NCBI RefSeq assembly: GCF_016117655.1
Contig: NZ_CP064936.1
Span: 62,001 to 126,000, forward strand
Direction: 5' to 3'
DNA: 64,000 bases
DNA from: Treponema peruense
GTDB taxonomy: Bacteria; Spirochaetota; Spirochaetia; Treponematales; Treponemataceae
Part shown: positions 17,621 to 26,209 of the stretch, piece by piece
Layout of the letters: each line of letters opens with the position of its first letter
Position numbering within the stretch: the first letter of the stretch is position 1
Notes under the pieces: generated by a model
The model's input: the letters and a program-made list of their open reading frames with translations, nothing else
The model's database searches: none
Told to the model about the DNA's origin: nothing
Made by a program: the position numbers and the translations under genes

Positions 17621-17740
17621 AACAGCCTCACTAAAAAAATATGGGCCTGTTTGAAAATACTTGATAAAAGAATTCTATTATACATATCTCTGCATGCCGG
17701 GCGGAACAGCACTTCGCGTAAAGACAGTATAATTTTTATT

Positions 17741-17823
17741 CCCTACGTTGGCATTATCCAAATCAGGTTTACGGGTCAAGAACAAACGTGTTCTACTCTC
17801 AGCCGGCCTTGCACCAGCTCCCC
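17741..17823 (-). ncRNA. TPP riboswitch (THI element)
   Basis: On the minus strand the RNA has the conserved GGGGAGC...GCUGAGAG of the pyrimidine-sensor helix (plus-strand complement ends at CTCTCAGC near 17797) and the pyrophosphate-sensor ACCCGUAAACCUGAUUUGG followed by AAUGCCAACGUAGGGA. All core positions I know for the thi box are intact. The linking P3 stem (AGAACACGTTTGTTCT) is present. The 120-nt region before thiM would hold the expression platform; I could not decide between terminator and ribosome-site sequestering. Confidence 0.95.
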
Positions 17824-17829
17824 ATGTGT

Positions 17830-17858
17830 ATATTATTAAAAATATATGTTCTTTGCAA
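17830..17858 (-). promoter_or_regulatory. Promoter of thiM operon
   Basis: On the minus strand TTGCAA (17858-17853), a 17-bp spacer and TAATAT (17835-17830) lie immediately upstream of the TPP aptamer. It faces away from the promoter for the 1000-residue lipoprotein; the two -35 boxes are only 7 bp apart. Confidence 0.65.
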
Positions 17859-17865
17859 GCGAATA

Positions 17866-17895
17866 TTGTTTTTTTTGCAAACCGTGTGTTATAAT
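17866..17895 (+). promoter_or_regulatory. Promoter of lipoprotein/barrel operon
   Basis: A perfect TATAAT at 17890-17895 with TTGTTT at 17866-17871 (18-bp spacer). The leader of about 75 nt ends with a strong GGAGGG site at 17969-17974 before the ATG at 17979. Confidence 0.6.
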
Positions 17896-17978
17896 AAAAG
17901 GGAGGCTCCTGTTTTTGGGTATTGGAGTTAAAAATATACAGTGATTCTTTGCTGTAAAATCTTTACTGGAGGGATATT

Positions 17979-20900
17979 ATGAAGAAAAATTTCAGAATCC
18001 TTTTGGCATTATCATCGGTTGTCTGTCTGGTTTCCTGCGGCGGACTCACAAATCCCCAGATTCCGCAGTCAGTTTCTATTGCAACAGACGCCCAGTTCAA
18101 GGCGAATATGGGAACTGCGAGCTATGATTTGTCAGAAAAATTCGGTTCAGACGCGATTTTAAAGAAAATGCAGGATGCGCTCGGCTCACAGGTTGGAATT
18201 TACGACTATAATAAGGGTGACGACGTTCTTACTTACATGATCCGTTACCCGATTTACGAAGTTCCAATTGATATTCAGTCTTATCTTCAGAATCTTAATC
18301 TGGACGAAATCCTTAAAAGTTCTGATATAGGACTTAACTTTACGCAGGAAGTTTCAATTCCCGAAGTTACCAAAACAGGAAGCCAGACTGTTAAGATTGA
18401 CGTGGCTTCAAAAATAAAGGAATCTGTTTCTGAAAACTTCAGTACAAGTTACACGATTGCAGTTCCTGAAGGTCTTCCTCCTATTCCGGGAATGGAGCAA
18501 AATACATCAATTTCTTCTATATTAAGTGCAGCCGGTGCAGAAAAAATAACCGTTGACTCACCTGCGCAGATTATCGAATACGAGACAGGTTCGGCAATAT
18601 GCATAGACATTTCCAGAATCGATTACAACGCTCTTTCTGTTGACTATAAATTCAGTCTTTCGGCAGCAATTTACGCAAAAGATGACACTTCAAAGACAAA
18701 AGCGCTTTCTTCTGCAAACGTAGACGCAAGGGACGGCGGTACGCTTCTGCTGCCTCTTGATGTTACGGGCGGCATTCCGGGTGATTTCTTTATTGCCGTA
18801 GACGGAACAGTAGAAGGCAGCCACCCGGCAGACACTTCTTATGCACACGCATATTCAATGAAGGTTTCACTTACTCCTGAAACAACACCTACAGTAATTA
18901 CCGGCATTGAAAAATCTTCTGCAGATTTGGGAATTGAGTCCTATACAATTAAGGATATGAGCGTTTCTCTGGCAGAACTTGAAGGTCTTTTCAAAAATGC
19001 AGAAGTCGGTGAAGGATACCTTGCACTTTCTGCAGAACTTCCGGCCGGATGGAAGAATCTTAAGGCAACGGCAAAAATAAACATAAACGGCGCAGGACTT
19101 GAAAACCTTGAAATTGCAGATGTTACGCCTCCTTTAAAGTTTATTGACAAAAAGCTTGATCTTAGAGCCAAAAAGATAGACCTTTCGCTTGGAAAGGAAA
19201 TTACTGTTACAGGAAGCGTTGGTTTTGAGATTCTTGGAGCAACAATTGACTTGCGCTCGGGTGATCTTGAAATAGGCTACGAAGCGTCTATAACAAAGCT
19301 TAATTCCGTAGTAATTGACCTTAACAGCGACAAATATTCTGTAATCAAAGAAAAACTCAATTACAGTCTTCCGACAGACGGTTCAACAGGTTCTGTAAAA
19401 CTGCCTTCAGAAATGCTCAATTACGTAAAGTCAATCGGCTTTGGTGAACTTGCCGCAGACGGCAAGCACTACAAGCATAAGGAAGATGGTACTCTTTCTA
19501 CAGAAGAAACAGATGTAAGCGAAGGTTTTGGAATAAAGGCACGGTTTGTAAATACACTGCCGCTCCAGTCAGAAATAAACCTTACGCTTTCTTCTGCTGT
19601 ATTCAATCTTACCGGGGCTAACGCGATTGCAATTTCTATTCCGGGAAATACAGGCGATACTTACAAGGAAGAAACGTGGAAAGCATGGCCTTCAGTAGAT
19701 TTTTCTGCTCTGGACAAAAACGTTGACCACTATGTAGACATGTCGCTTACAGCTGCTTTTGAAAACGACGAACTTAAGCTGAAGGACGTTGTAATGGGTA
19801 CAAGCTACAAGATTGGCTTTGAACTCGAGTCAATGCTTTACGACTTTGACAGTGTTGTGCTCAATACATCAGACCTTGCATATTCCGGAGAGCAGTCACT
19901 TGAAGGCTTTGACCTTAATACTATGCTCGGCGGAATGGGAATTGCCGAAAACGACATCAAAAAACTTGGAATACCTTCGCTTCCTGTATATTTCTATGCA
20001 CAGACACCGGCAGATGACGGCAGTGCACTTGGAAATATTCTTGGCAAAATAGGAATTTCGGGCGATGTGAGCATAAGCTACGATACAACTACAACTTCTG
20101 CAGAGGGAATAGAAACTACAGAAACTAAAACTGTAAATCTTCTTGAAGACGCAAACGGTAATGTTAAACCAATCCATACTGTTAAGGCTGTAAAATGGCC
20201 TGCTTCAGGATCTACAATAGATGCATCAAAATGTACTTTCACAAAGGACGGTAACTACAGCTTCAGCTTTACTGATGCAAACGCCGGCGGCCTTGCACAA
20301 ATTATAAGCAGTTTCCCGAGCAACCTTAAGTTTACGTACAGCATAGGTCTTACAAACAACGGCGGAGCCTCAGAAATAACTGTATATTCCAGCATGATAC
20401 CAAAGGTTGGTGTTACAGAAGGTTCTGTTACAACAACAGAAAGCGCAACCAGCCTTAAGATAGACATGGCCGCGATTCTTCCGTTAAGCATAGAAATTGG
20501 CAGTGACATTTCGCTCGACATAATGGAACTTACAGATTCAGAGTGGAACACAACAAACGCTCAGAAAGACCTTCTTAACCGCGATGATGCTTCCACATAT
20601 CAGGAATATGTAGACTACATTGACTCTCTTGAAAGCTTTACAATGTCGTACAGGATGAATGTAGAAGAATTCATAAGCGGAATAGAACTTGGCCTTAGCA
20701 TAACAGATGAAGCAAGCGGACTGTCAAAGAATGTTTCTGTAATTGGCTCGGGCCAGAAGGAAATGGTTATAAAAGGAGAGGAAATAAAGAGTATTCTTAC
20801 GACTTATCCGTTCCACCCGTCGGTAAAGCTGACACTTCCGGCAAACACAATAAAAATAAAGCGTTCGGCCTTTATAAAATCAGACGATGCGGCAGAAACT

Positions 20901-20981
20901 CCAAAAATCGGGGTAAATGTCGGCCTTAAGATAAAGATGGACGGCGACACTCCTATAACAGTTTGGGGAGGTAAAAAATGA
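17979..20981 (+). CDS. Large lipoprotein, 1000 aa
   Basis: A lipoprotein signal (MKKNFRILLALSSVVCLVSC, lipobox LVSC, Cys20) is followed by about 980 residues of predicted beta-rich sequence with many short alternating hydrophobic strands (for example ITVTGSVGFEILGATIDLRS) and no recognisable catalytic motif. It is likely tethered to a membrane facing the periplasm or the cell surface. The stop overlaps the start of the next gene by ATGA, so the two products are made together and probably work together. I do not know the family. Confidence 0.85.
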   Translation: MKKNFRILLALSSVVCLVSCGGLTNPQIPQSVSIATDAQFKANMGTASYDLSEKFGSDAILKKMQDALGSQVGIYDYNKGDDVLTYMIRYPIYEVPIDIQSYLQNLNLDEILKSSDIGLNFTQEVSIPEVTKTGSQTVKIDVASKIKESVSENFSTSYTIAVPEGLPPIPGMEQNTSISSILSAAGAEKITVDSPAQIIEYETGSAICIDISRIDYNALSVDYKFSLSAAIYAKDDTSKTKALSSANVDARDGGTLLLPLDVTGGIPGDFFIAVDGTVEGSHPADTSYAHAYSMKVSLTPETTPTVITGIEKSSADLGIESYTIKDMSVSLAELEGLFKNAEVGEGYLALSAELPAGWKNLKATAKININGAGLENLEIADVTPPLKFIDKKLDLRAKKIDLSLGKEITVTGSVGFEILGATIDLRSGDLEIGYEASITKLNSVVIDLNSDKYSVIKEKLNYSLPTDGSTGSVKLPSEMLNYVKSIGFGELAADGKHYKHKEDGTLSTEETDVSEGFGIKARFVNTLPLQSEINLTLSSAVFNLTGANAIAISIPGNTGDTYKEETWKAWPSVDFSALDKNVDHYVDMSLTAAFENDELKLKDVVMGTSYKIGFELESMLYDFDSVVLNTSDLAYSGEQSLEGFDLNTMLGGMGIAENDIKKLGIPSLPVYFYAQTPADDGSALGNILGKIGISGDVSISYDTTTTSAEGIETTETKTVNLLEDANGNVKPIHTVKAVKWPASGSTIDASKCTFTKDGNYSFSFTDANAGGLAQIISSFPSNLKFTYSIGLTNNGGASEITVYSSMIPKVGVTEGSVTTTESATSLKIDMAAILPLSIEIGSDISLDIMELTDSEWNTTNAQKDLLNRDDASTYQEYVDYIDSLESFTMSYRMNVEEFISGIELGLSITDEASGLSKNVSVIGSGQKEMVIKGEEIKSILTTYPFHPSVKLTLPANTIKIKRSAFIKSDDAAETPKIGVNVGLKIKMDGDTPITVWGGKK

Positions 20982-22246
20982 AAAAGCTTGCGGTAATAAC
21001 GGCTATGGCCCTTGCAGCAGCGTCGGCCTTTGCAGAACTGTATCCTTCAAGCCGTTACTTTGAAGTCGGTGTCGATGCTACAGTACAGGTTGACCAGAAT
21101 ACATTGAGTGCAAGTGACATACTTGTAGAAAACCTGGTAATAGATTTTTCAAAATATGCACAGTCAATGGGCGAAGACGGATTCGTAATGAATCTTGCCT
21201 TTTCTCCAAAAGCGTTTGTAAACCTTAACACGCCGCTTTTTAGTGCTGGTGTCTTTACAGATGTAAAAACTTCTGCAAGGGTAAGCACAGGAAAGGGACT
21301 TTTTGAGTTTTTGGGCAACGGAAATACGTCGGATACTTTCGGAACAACGATGAGCACCCAGATGGACATGTTTGTCGAAGTCGGCGCCCCTGTTAAGTTC
21401 AGTTTTGGAAGCTTCAAACTGCGCGTAACACCTACATATTATGTTCCGATAGTATATGTGCCGCGTACAGAAGTCCCGCTGAGCGTAACTATGGATGATA
21501 AACATCTGTTTGCTGCCAAAGCATCTGCCAATTTAGACATTTATTCGCTTGTAGATATAGGGCTTATGTTTGACGAAAACATGGCTTTTCTTGGACCCGA
21601 TGCTTTGATAGAATCAATGCAGTCACCCGAAGTACAGGACAAAATTGCTTCAAGCGGTGGTTTTACACTGGGGCTCGGGGCAGAACTCCCGCTGTTCCAC
21701 ACACTGGACGTTGGAGCCTATGCAGATGTTCCTATTATTCCGGGGCATCTTAAGTACAAGTCTTCTGTAACCGCAGAATTTGCCGCCGAAATGGCACCGC
21801 TCCTTGACACAATGAGTAGCGGCGGTTCTACAGAAGTAACAACAGATTATTCTGCCAAATTCAACGGAACAACAGCTTCTGACTATTCTGTCTGCACTCC
21901 GCTCAGAGTGGGACTTGAAGCAGCATGGCGGCCGTTTGGAAAATGGCTTACGTTCAGACCAAAATTTGCTCTTGCAGCACGCAACCCGTTTGGCGAAGAC
22001 TTTGACCCCAAGTACAGCATGTTCCCCGAGTACAGTCTGTCTGCCGAAATGCGCCTTCTGTATATTCTGGGACTGGATTTCTGTACTTCATACATAAATC
22101 AGGTTTATTCACAGCAGTTTGGTCTTGCGCTTAACCTGCGTATAGCAGAACTTGATGTAAAAGTTGCCACAAGCGGTGCCGACTTTGCAAAAACCTGGAG
22201 CCTTACTGGAGCCCAGGTCATGGTAGGTGTAAGAGTAGGCTTCTGA
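20978..22246 (+). CDS. Outer-membrane beta-barrel candidate
   Basis: A 422-residue exported protein: signal peptide MKKLAVITAMALAAASAFAE cleaved after AFA, then many amphipathic strands, and a C-terminus ending in Phe after alternating residues (VMVGVRVGF), which is the usual signal for barrel insertion. Translationally coupled to the 1000-residue lipoprotein. The strand pattern resembles treponemal outer-membrane proteins in general, but no specific family is recognised. A strong hairpin cluster follows. Confidence 0.78.
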   Translation: MKKLAVITAMALAAASAFAELYPSSRYFEVGVDATVQVDQNTLSASDILVENLVIDFSKYAQSMGEDGFVMNLAFSPKAFVNLNTPLFSAGVFTDVKTSARVSTGKGLFEFLGNGNTSDTFGTTMSTQMDMFVEVGAPVKFSFGSFKLRVTPTYYVPIVYVPRTEVPLSVTMDDKHLFAAKASANLDIYSLVDIGLMFDENMAFLGPDALIESMQSPEVQDKIASSGGFTLGLGAELPLFHTLDVGAYADVPIIPGHLKYKSSVTAEFAAEMAPLLDTMSSGGSTEVTTDYSAKFNGTTASDYSVCTPLRVGLEAAWRPFGKWLTFRPKFALAARNPFGEDFDPKYSMFPEYSLSAEMRLLYILGLDFCTSYINQVYSQQFGLALNLRIAELDVKVATSGADFAKTWSLTGAQVMVGVRVGF

Positions 22247-22256
22247 CAAATAAAAA

Positions 22257-22279
22257 CCCCCGAACTTTTGTTCAGGGGG
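22257..22279. terminator. Hairpin after barrel gene
   Basis: CCCCCGAAC (22257-22265) pairs with GTTC-A-GGGGG (22270-22279) around a TTTT loop, with one unpaired A. The T-run is on the minus strand (GGGGGTTTTTA), so it best stops transcription coming from the CBM48 gene. On the plus strand it still forms a strong stem just after the barrel stop. Confidence 0.6.
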
Positions 22280-22298
22280 TACATAGGTAAAAAAAACG

Positions 22299-22336
22299 CG
22301 GCTGTCCAAAATGTTAGGGCAGCCGTTCTTGTTTTT
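22299..22336 (+). terminator. Rho-independent terminator of barrel operon
   Basis: CGGCTGTCC (22299-22307) pairs with GGGCAGCCG (22317-22325) with one mismatch and is followed by TTCTTGTTTTT. This is the best plus-strand terminator for the lipoprotein/barrel pair. Confidence 0.7.
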
Positions 22337-22344
22337 AAATAAAC

Positions 22345-22369
22345 GGGGTACCAAAAGATACCCCTTTTT
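22345..22369. terminator. Bidirectional terminator
   Basis: GGGGTA (22345-22350) and TACCCC (22359-22364) form a hairpin with TTTTT on the plus side and GTTTATTT on the minus side. It directly follows the stop codon of the minus-strand CBM48 gene. Confidence 0.6.
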
Positions 22370-22370
22370 G

Positions 22371-22679
22371 TTAGCAGATAACAACAGAATTGTCTGTGTG
22401 TGAGAAGGGAGCAGGAATATATTTGTCTGCTGCCCAGTCATTTTCCCAGTGCTTTCCGTCAAGAAGGTATCTGAACTGGTATTCCTTACCGGGTTCAAGC
22501 GGAATCTTTACAGAGAAAGAACCGTCCTTTCCTTTCTTGAGCGGTGTCTCTGTGCTGCTCCAACTGTTAAAATCGCCGGCGATAGTTACTCTTTCGGCTC
22601 CGTGAGCGGCTTCCTGTGAAACAGAAAATGTGACATTGCAGGTTTTCTTGTCTTTTGAATAAGATTTCTTTAATGACAT
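22371..22679 (-). CDS. Stand-alone CBM48/AMPK-type glycogen-binding protein
   Basis: A 102-residue cytoplasmic protein that is nearly all one carbohydrate-binding module. Key features are VTIAGDFNSWSSTETPLKK near the start, then GSFSVKIPLEPGKEYQFRYL and LDGKHWENDWAADKYIPAPF, matching the N-terminal domain of isoamylases and the AMPK beta subunit. No enzyme domain is attached. It probably binds glycogen or a related alpha-glucan. It is monocistronic between terminators; GGAGATAT precedes the ATG. An alpha-amylase-family gene occurs at 60.2-61.6 kb but is not linked. Confidence 0.88.
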   Translation of the reverse strand: MSLKKSYSKDKKTCNVTFSVSQEAAHGAERVTIAGDFNSWSSTETPLKKGKDGSFSVKIPLEPGKEYQFRYLLDGKHWENDWAADKYIPAPFSHTDNSVVIC

Positions 22680-22850
22680 TGAATATCTCCTTTTTAATCT
22701 AATTTGTTATAAAGAATCCGAAAACGGCTTCAGACTATTACTGAATAGATTCAATAACGCTATGTAGATAATATCTAATATTTAAAATAAAATCAACAAT
22801 GCAGTGTAAGAATATCGTGAATTCTTGTTACAGTTGCCGCTCCAGGGTAA

Positions 22851-22922
22851 AGGTTATAGATGAGAGGTGAGAAATGAGAGGGATTTAAAAACTTTTCACC
22901 TTTCAAATCTTACCTTTCACCT
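22851..22922. repeat. Degenerate heptanucleotide repeats, both orientations
   Basis: Five head-to-tail 7-mers start at 22851 (AGGTTAT, AGATGAG, AGGTGAG, AAATGAG, AGGGATT). After a 9-bp gap four 7-mers of the opposite orientation start at 22895 (TTCACCT, TTCAAAT, CTTACCT, TTCACCT). The 7-bp period is exact. The rest of the 22.68-23.0 kb gap has no gene that I can see. Confidence 0.7.
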
Positions 22923-23018
22923 TAAATTTTCGTGAGTTCTGTAGAAATAGGCAATTCCGGTTGTAAAACTACACGAAAAGTGTTTTGTGTGGTATATTTA
23001 ATTTAGATGGAGGTATTT

Positions 23019-23234
23019 ATGTCATATGCAGTTTTACAACAAAAAATAATGTCTTTGCCTGAAGAATATATCAATATTGTTTCTGCCTATATTGATTCTT
23101 TACCACCTGTAAAAGACAAGGAAAAAAAAAGTGCCAGGGGAATCGCTGCAAAGTATGCAAATCCAGCTTTAATAGAAAAAGAAAATGAAGTAATGTCAAA
23201 AGCATTTGGAGAAAAATATGAAGACATTGATTGA
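23019..23234 (+). CDS. VapB-like antitoxin, 71 aa
   Basis: A small acidic/basic mixed protein upstream of a PIN-domain gene, overlapping it by 17 bp in the manner of vapBC pairs. It begins MSYAVLQQKIMSLPEEYINI, has a helical middle (residues 9-27) and a charged C-terminal tail (KSARGIAAKYANPALIEKEN) of the kind that wraps a toxin. The ATG at 23019 is chosen over 23007 because GGAGG lies 5 bp before it. The toxin partner is destroyed, so this gene is now probably without its target. Confidence 0.75.
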   Translation: MSYAVLQQKIMSLPEEYINIVSAYIDSLPPVKDKEKKSARGIAAKYANPALIEKENEVMSKAFGEKYEDID

Positions 23235-23517
23235 TGCTAATGTTATTCTCCGTTATGTTTGAATGATATTCAGGAAATGGCAGACAAAGCATCTCTTGTT
23301 ATAAATGAAGGATCTTTTACAACCGTTGAAATCTTGGCCGAAGTGTCCTATGTTTTGCGAAATGTTTACAAAATGCCAAAACCTGAAGCAGCTAAAACAA
23401 TAAAGGCTGTACTTTTAGAAGTAGAAATTGAGCAAAAAGATTCTGTTCTTTATGCTTTGGATTTATTTGAAAATTATTCACTTGATTTTGTTGATTGCCT
23501 CATTATTGCAAAACATA

Positions 23518-24907
23518 GAGTTATTGTCAATTGTTGTGGATTGAAAAAAAGTGTCTTTTCATCAGGCAGCCTTCATTTGTTCACCGTCCACAAAAATTAT
23601 ATTTTTGGCGACAAGTTCAAGTTGTTTAAATCCCCTGAGCCGTCGCCAGTTTTTCTCTGCCTGAAGACAAAGCTTGAAAGCCATTGCAACAGAAGCAGCG
23701 GAAGAGCCGTTTCCTTTTGTTGACTTGTGGCGCAACCTGACTGTTGCAAATGTCGATTCAATCGGATTCGACGTTCTAATGTGAGCCCAATGTTCCGCCG
23801 GATAATCATAAAAGCGGAACAAATCCTCCTTGTCTTTTTCAAGACATTCCGTTGCCTTCGGATATTTTTTTCCGAAAGTTTCTATAAATAAGTCGTAGGC
23901 TTTCAAGGCGTTTGCACGTTTGTCTGCCTGCCACATATCCCGAATCATTTTTGTGGCCTGAGTCTGCACACAGTCAGGCAATTTGTCCAGAATGTTCATG
24001 GACTTGTGGAACCAGCATCTCTGAATTTTTAGCTGGCCCCAGATTTCATCAACTGCATTTTGAAACCCAAGCGCTCCGTCGCAGACTGCCAATTTTGGTG
24101 CTTTTGTCAGTCCGCGGAATTTCAAATCAAGCAAAACTCCACGCCAACTTTCCGTTGACTCGCGAATTCCGGCCTGTACAGCCACAAGTTCTTTTTTGCC
24201 TTCAACAGTTACGCCAATTATTACCAGAAGGCAGGTCTTTTCACCGTCAAGCCGGGACTTTACGTAAATTCCGTCTGCCCAAACATAAACGTATTCCTTT
24301 CCGGAAAGATCTCGTTTGCGCCATTCGTCATATTCAGCCTGCCATTTTACAGTAAGCTTTGTTATGACTGACGGACTCAGGCCCTTTGCTTCTTTACCAA
24401 GAACATCATGGAGCATGGCTGAAAACTTGTTTGAAGAAATTCCTGCAAGGTAGGCAGCGGAAAGTATTGCTTCTACTGTCGGAGTTTTTCTTGCAAACGG
24501 AGGAAGGACTTTGCTTACAAAGCGATCCTTTTCTTCAAGTGCACGGTCATCAACTCTGGGAAGCCTGACTGTAACGTAACCGTTTGTAGTAAGAATTGTC
24601 CGTTCTTTGTGAAAGCCGTTTCTTACTACAAGTTTGTTTCCGGTTTTGTCTACGATAGAAGAAGTTTTATTAAGAAAACGCTGAACTTCATCCTCGTAAA
24701 GACTTTCAATTACTTCACGTGCTCTTGCGCGGATTGCTTTTTCAAGCAAATCAATCGTTGGACTATTGGAATTTTCTTCAATTTCCAGTATTCTTTTCAT
24801 AAGAGGTCTCCTTCGGTGTTTATTTTTTTTTCCAAAGAAAACTATACCTTAGACAGACCTCTTTTTCTATGCCTTCTCAGGCAATCCACAACTTTTGATT
24901 ATAACTC
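23518..24907 (-). mobile_element. Complete IS256-family insertion sequence
   Basis: The element is 1390 bp. Its 26-bp terminal inverted repeats (23518-23543 and 24882-24907) match at 22 positions: GAGTTAT-nn-TCAA-nn-GTTGTGGATTG. It is flanked by a perfect 9-bp target duplication CAAAACATA (23509-23517 and 24908-24916). It encodes one full-length transposase on the minus strand. Intact ends and duplication suggest a fairly recent insertion into the vapC-like gene. Confidence 0.95.
23562..24800 (-). CDS. IS256-family (mutator-type) transposase
   Basis: A 412-residue DDE transposase, full length for the family. Catalytic residues are visible: first Asp in VYVWADGIYVKSRLDGE, second in LAVCDGALGFQNAVDEIW, and the Glu in RTSNPIESTFATVRLRHKST. 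The C-H motif region RCWFHKSMNILDKLP is also typical. ATG 24800 follows GGAGACCTCTT. Nothing suggests inactivation. Confidence 0.97.
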   Translation of the reverse strand: MKRILEIEENSNSPTIDLLEKAIRARAREVIESLYEDEVQRFLNKTSSIVDKTGNKLVVRNGFHKERTILTTNGYVTVRLPRVDDRALEEKDRFVSKVLPPFARKTPTVEAILSAAYLAGISSNKFSAMLHDVLGKEAKGLSPSVITKLTVKWQAEYDEWRKRDLSGKEYVYVWADGIYVKSRLDGEKTCLLVIIGVTVEGKKELVAVQAGIRESTESWRGVLLDLKFRGLTKAPKLAVCDGALGFQNAVDEIWGQLKIQRCWFHKSMNILDKLPDCVQTQATKMIRDMWQADKRANALKAYDLFIETFGKKYPKATECLEKDKEDLFRFYDYPAEHWAHIRTSNPIESTFATVRLRHKSTKGNGSSAASVAMAFKLCLQAEKNWRRLRGFKQLELVAKNIIFVDGEQMKAA

Positions 24908-25041
24908 CAAAACATAATGTGTTGGGTGTACCAGTATTTTCTTTTGATGAAAAACTTAACAAACGGCTTATATAATTGATTGGGGTAAAGAATCTTAAAC
25001 ACTACGGATTTGCTCAGCCCTAACGGTCTTCGCTTTTTTTA

Positions 25042-25069
25042 AGGTGAGAGGGGAAAGGTTATAGGTGAG
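25042..25069. repeat. Heptanucleotide repeats, second patch
   Basis: Four exact-period 7-mers: AGGTGAG, AGGGGAA, AGGTTAT, AGGTGAG. They share words with the patch at 22851-22922 on the other side of the toxin-antitoxin/IS segment. The rest of the 24,976-25,146 gap holds a weak hairpin (ACAACT 25111-25116, AGTTGT 25123-25128) that may end the HNH transcript. Confidence 0.65.
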
Positions 25070-25146
25070 CTTTTCGAAGGAAACGTTGTTCCAGTAATAC
25101 AGTTTGTAAAACAACTGCACGAAGTTGTTGCAGCATAAAGATTGCC

Positions 25147-26181
25147 TTACGGCTGCCAGTCCGGAGTAAATCCGTTGAAGATGGCATTGCTGTACATAAG
25201 GGCAAGTTTTGAGTAAGTATAAGTTTTGAAATCTTCCTTGACCACAGGAAGATCAACATTACAAAGTTTTTGATTCCGCAGATTAATGGACTGCAAAAAG
25301 TGCTGTGTTGTTAGACGGTTGGACTTTTTGGAATTGCATGATGGACAGGAAAGTACAAAATTCCACACTTTATCGTCTTTTGTAAAGCTCCATGGAATAA
25401 AATGATCAACGGCATTTTCAGAAAGAGGCTTTCCGCAGTAGAAACAGGTTGTTTGCCCGAATGTAAAAAGTGCATTTCTATACTGATTAAGATTTTGCCG
25501 TTCAGTAGAAGCGTCAAGTTTTTTTGCCAGTTGGTATGACTGCTCTTCTGTATTTACACTTTCGAGATATTTTATCCATTCAAAATAATTTATTTTTTCA
25601 AAGTCACTTTTGTATTTTGCAAGGGTAACAAAAGCGTCATGATTCAAATATATTCCGTTCCATTTTTTTGCTTTTGAAAAATGATAGAATTCAAAATTTG
25701 TGTCACTACAGAATGCGCCGAGTACATTTTTTTCTACGACAGTTTTTTGAATGGTTTTTGCAATTTCAAGCTGAAGGGAAGGCTTAAGACTTTCAAAAGG
25801 AAAATTTATGTCCGGAAAGTTGAACCCGTATTTTTTACAAAAATCAAAAAGTTTTGTTTCTACAACTGTTTTTTTTTCATACTGGTTTTGAGGCATCTGT
25901 GAAAGCCCGAACTTTAAAACCAGGTTCCAGTAAATTTCTGTAAAGCGCATGGAAATTGAATCAAAACTTAAAAAACATTCCGGCATGCTGTTCAGGTCAA
26001 CATTAAAAAGATTATCCAGAATTGACTTAAAAAAAGCAAATTTATAACTTGTAGCTCGTTTTACGTTACTCAGAAGCGCAGAATTAACAATTTTAATAAC
26101 ATCTTCATCTGTGAGTTTAGAAAACGGCTTTATGCTTTCCTGTAAATTCCATCCGGCAACTTTTTGTTTGATACCGTTCAT
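25147..26181 (-). CDS. HNH endonuclease domain protein
   Basis: A 344-residue protein with a C-terminal HNH nuclease: CFYCGKPLSENAVDHFIPWS (first zinc Cys pair and the catalytic DH) then NFVLSCPSCNSKKSNRL (second Cys pair and final Asn/Lys). The N-terminal 230 residues are helical and unrecognised, possibly a target-reading region. It is divergent from the phosphorothioation operon, with 116 bp between start codons and one arm of a 17-bp inverted repeat 29 bp upstream of its start. I infer a defence nuclease connected to, or next to, the Ssp-like system. Confidence 0.85.
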   Translation of the reverse strand: MNGIKQKVAGWNLQESIKPFSKLTDEDVIKIVNSALLSNVKRATSYKFAFFKSILDNLFNVDLNSMPECFLSFDSISMRFTEIYWNLVLKFGLSQMPQNQYEKKTVVETKLFDFCKKYGFNFPDINFPFESLKPSLQLEIAKTIQKTVVEKNVLGAFCSDTNFEFYHFSKAKKWNGIYLNHDAFVTLAKYKSDFEKINYFEWIKYLESVNTEEQSYQLAKKLDASTERQNLNQYRNALFTFGQTTCFYCGKPLSENAVDHFIPWSFTKDDKVWNFVLSCPSCNSKKSNRLTTQHFLQSINLRNQKLCNVDLPVVKEDFKTYTYSKLALMYSNAIFNGFTPDWQP

Positions 26182-26209
26182 TTTGAAAGCTTGCCTTGTC
26201 TAAAAAAAG

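Larger units (their letters stand above)
23218..24975 (+). pseudogene. PIN-domain (VapC-like) toxin, frameshifted and split by an IS
   Basis: The frame starts MKTLIDANVILRYV (PIN Asp) at 23218, then hits TGA at 23260. One missing T in a short T-run restores RYV(L)NDIQEMADKASL, which runs on through LDFVDCLIIAKH (second acidic site) to 23517. An IS256-family element follows. Beyond it, from the second copy of the target duplication (24908), the frame continues NVLGVPVFSFDEKLNKRLI and stops at 24975. Removing the IS and one duplicate copy gives LIIAKHNVLGVPVFSFDEKL, a normal PIN C-terminus. The gene is thus doubly broken; the order of the two events is unknown. Confidence 0.9.
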
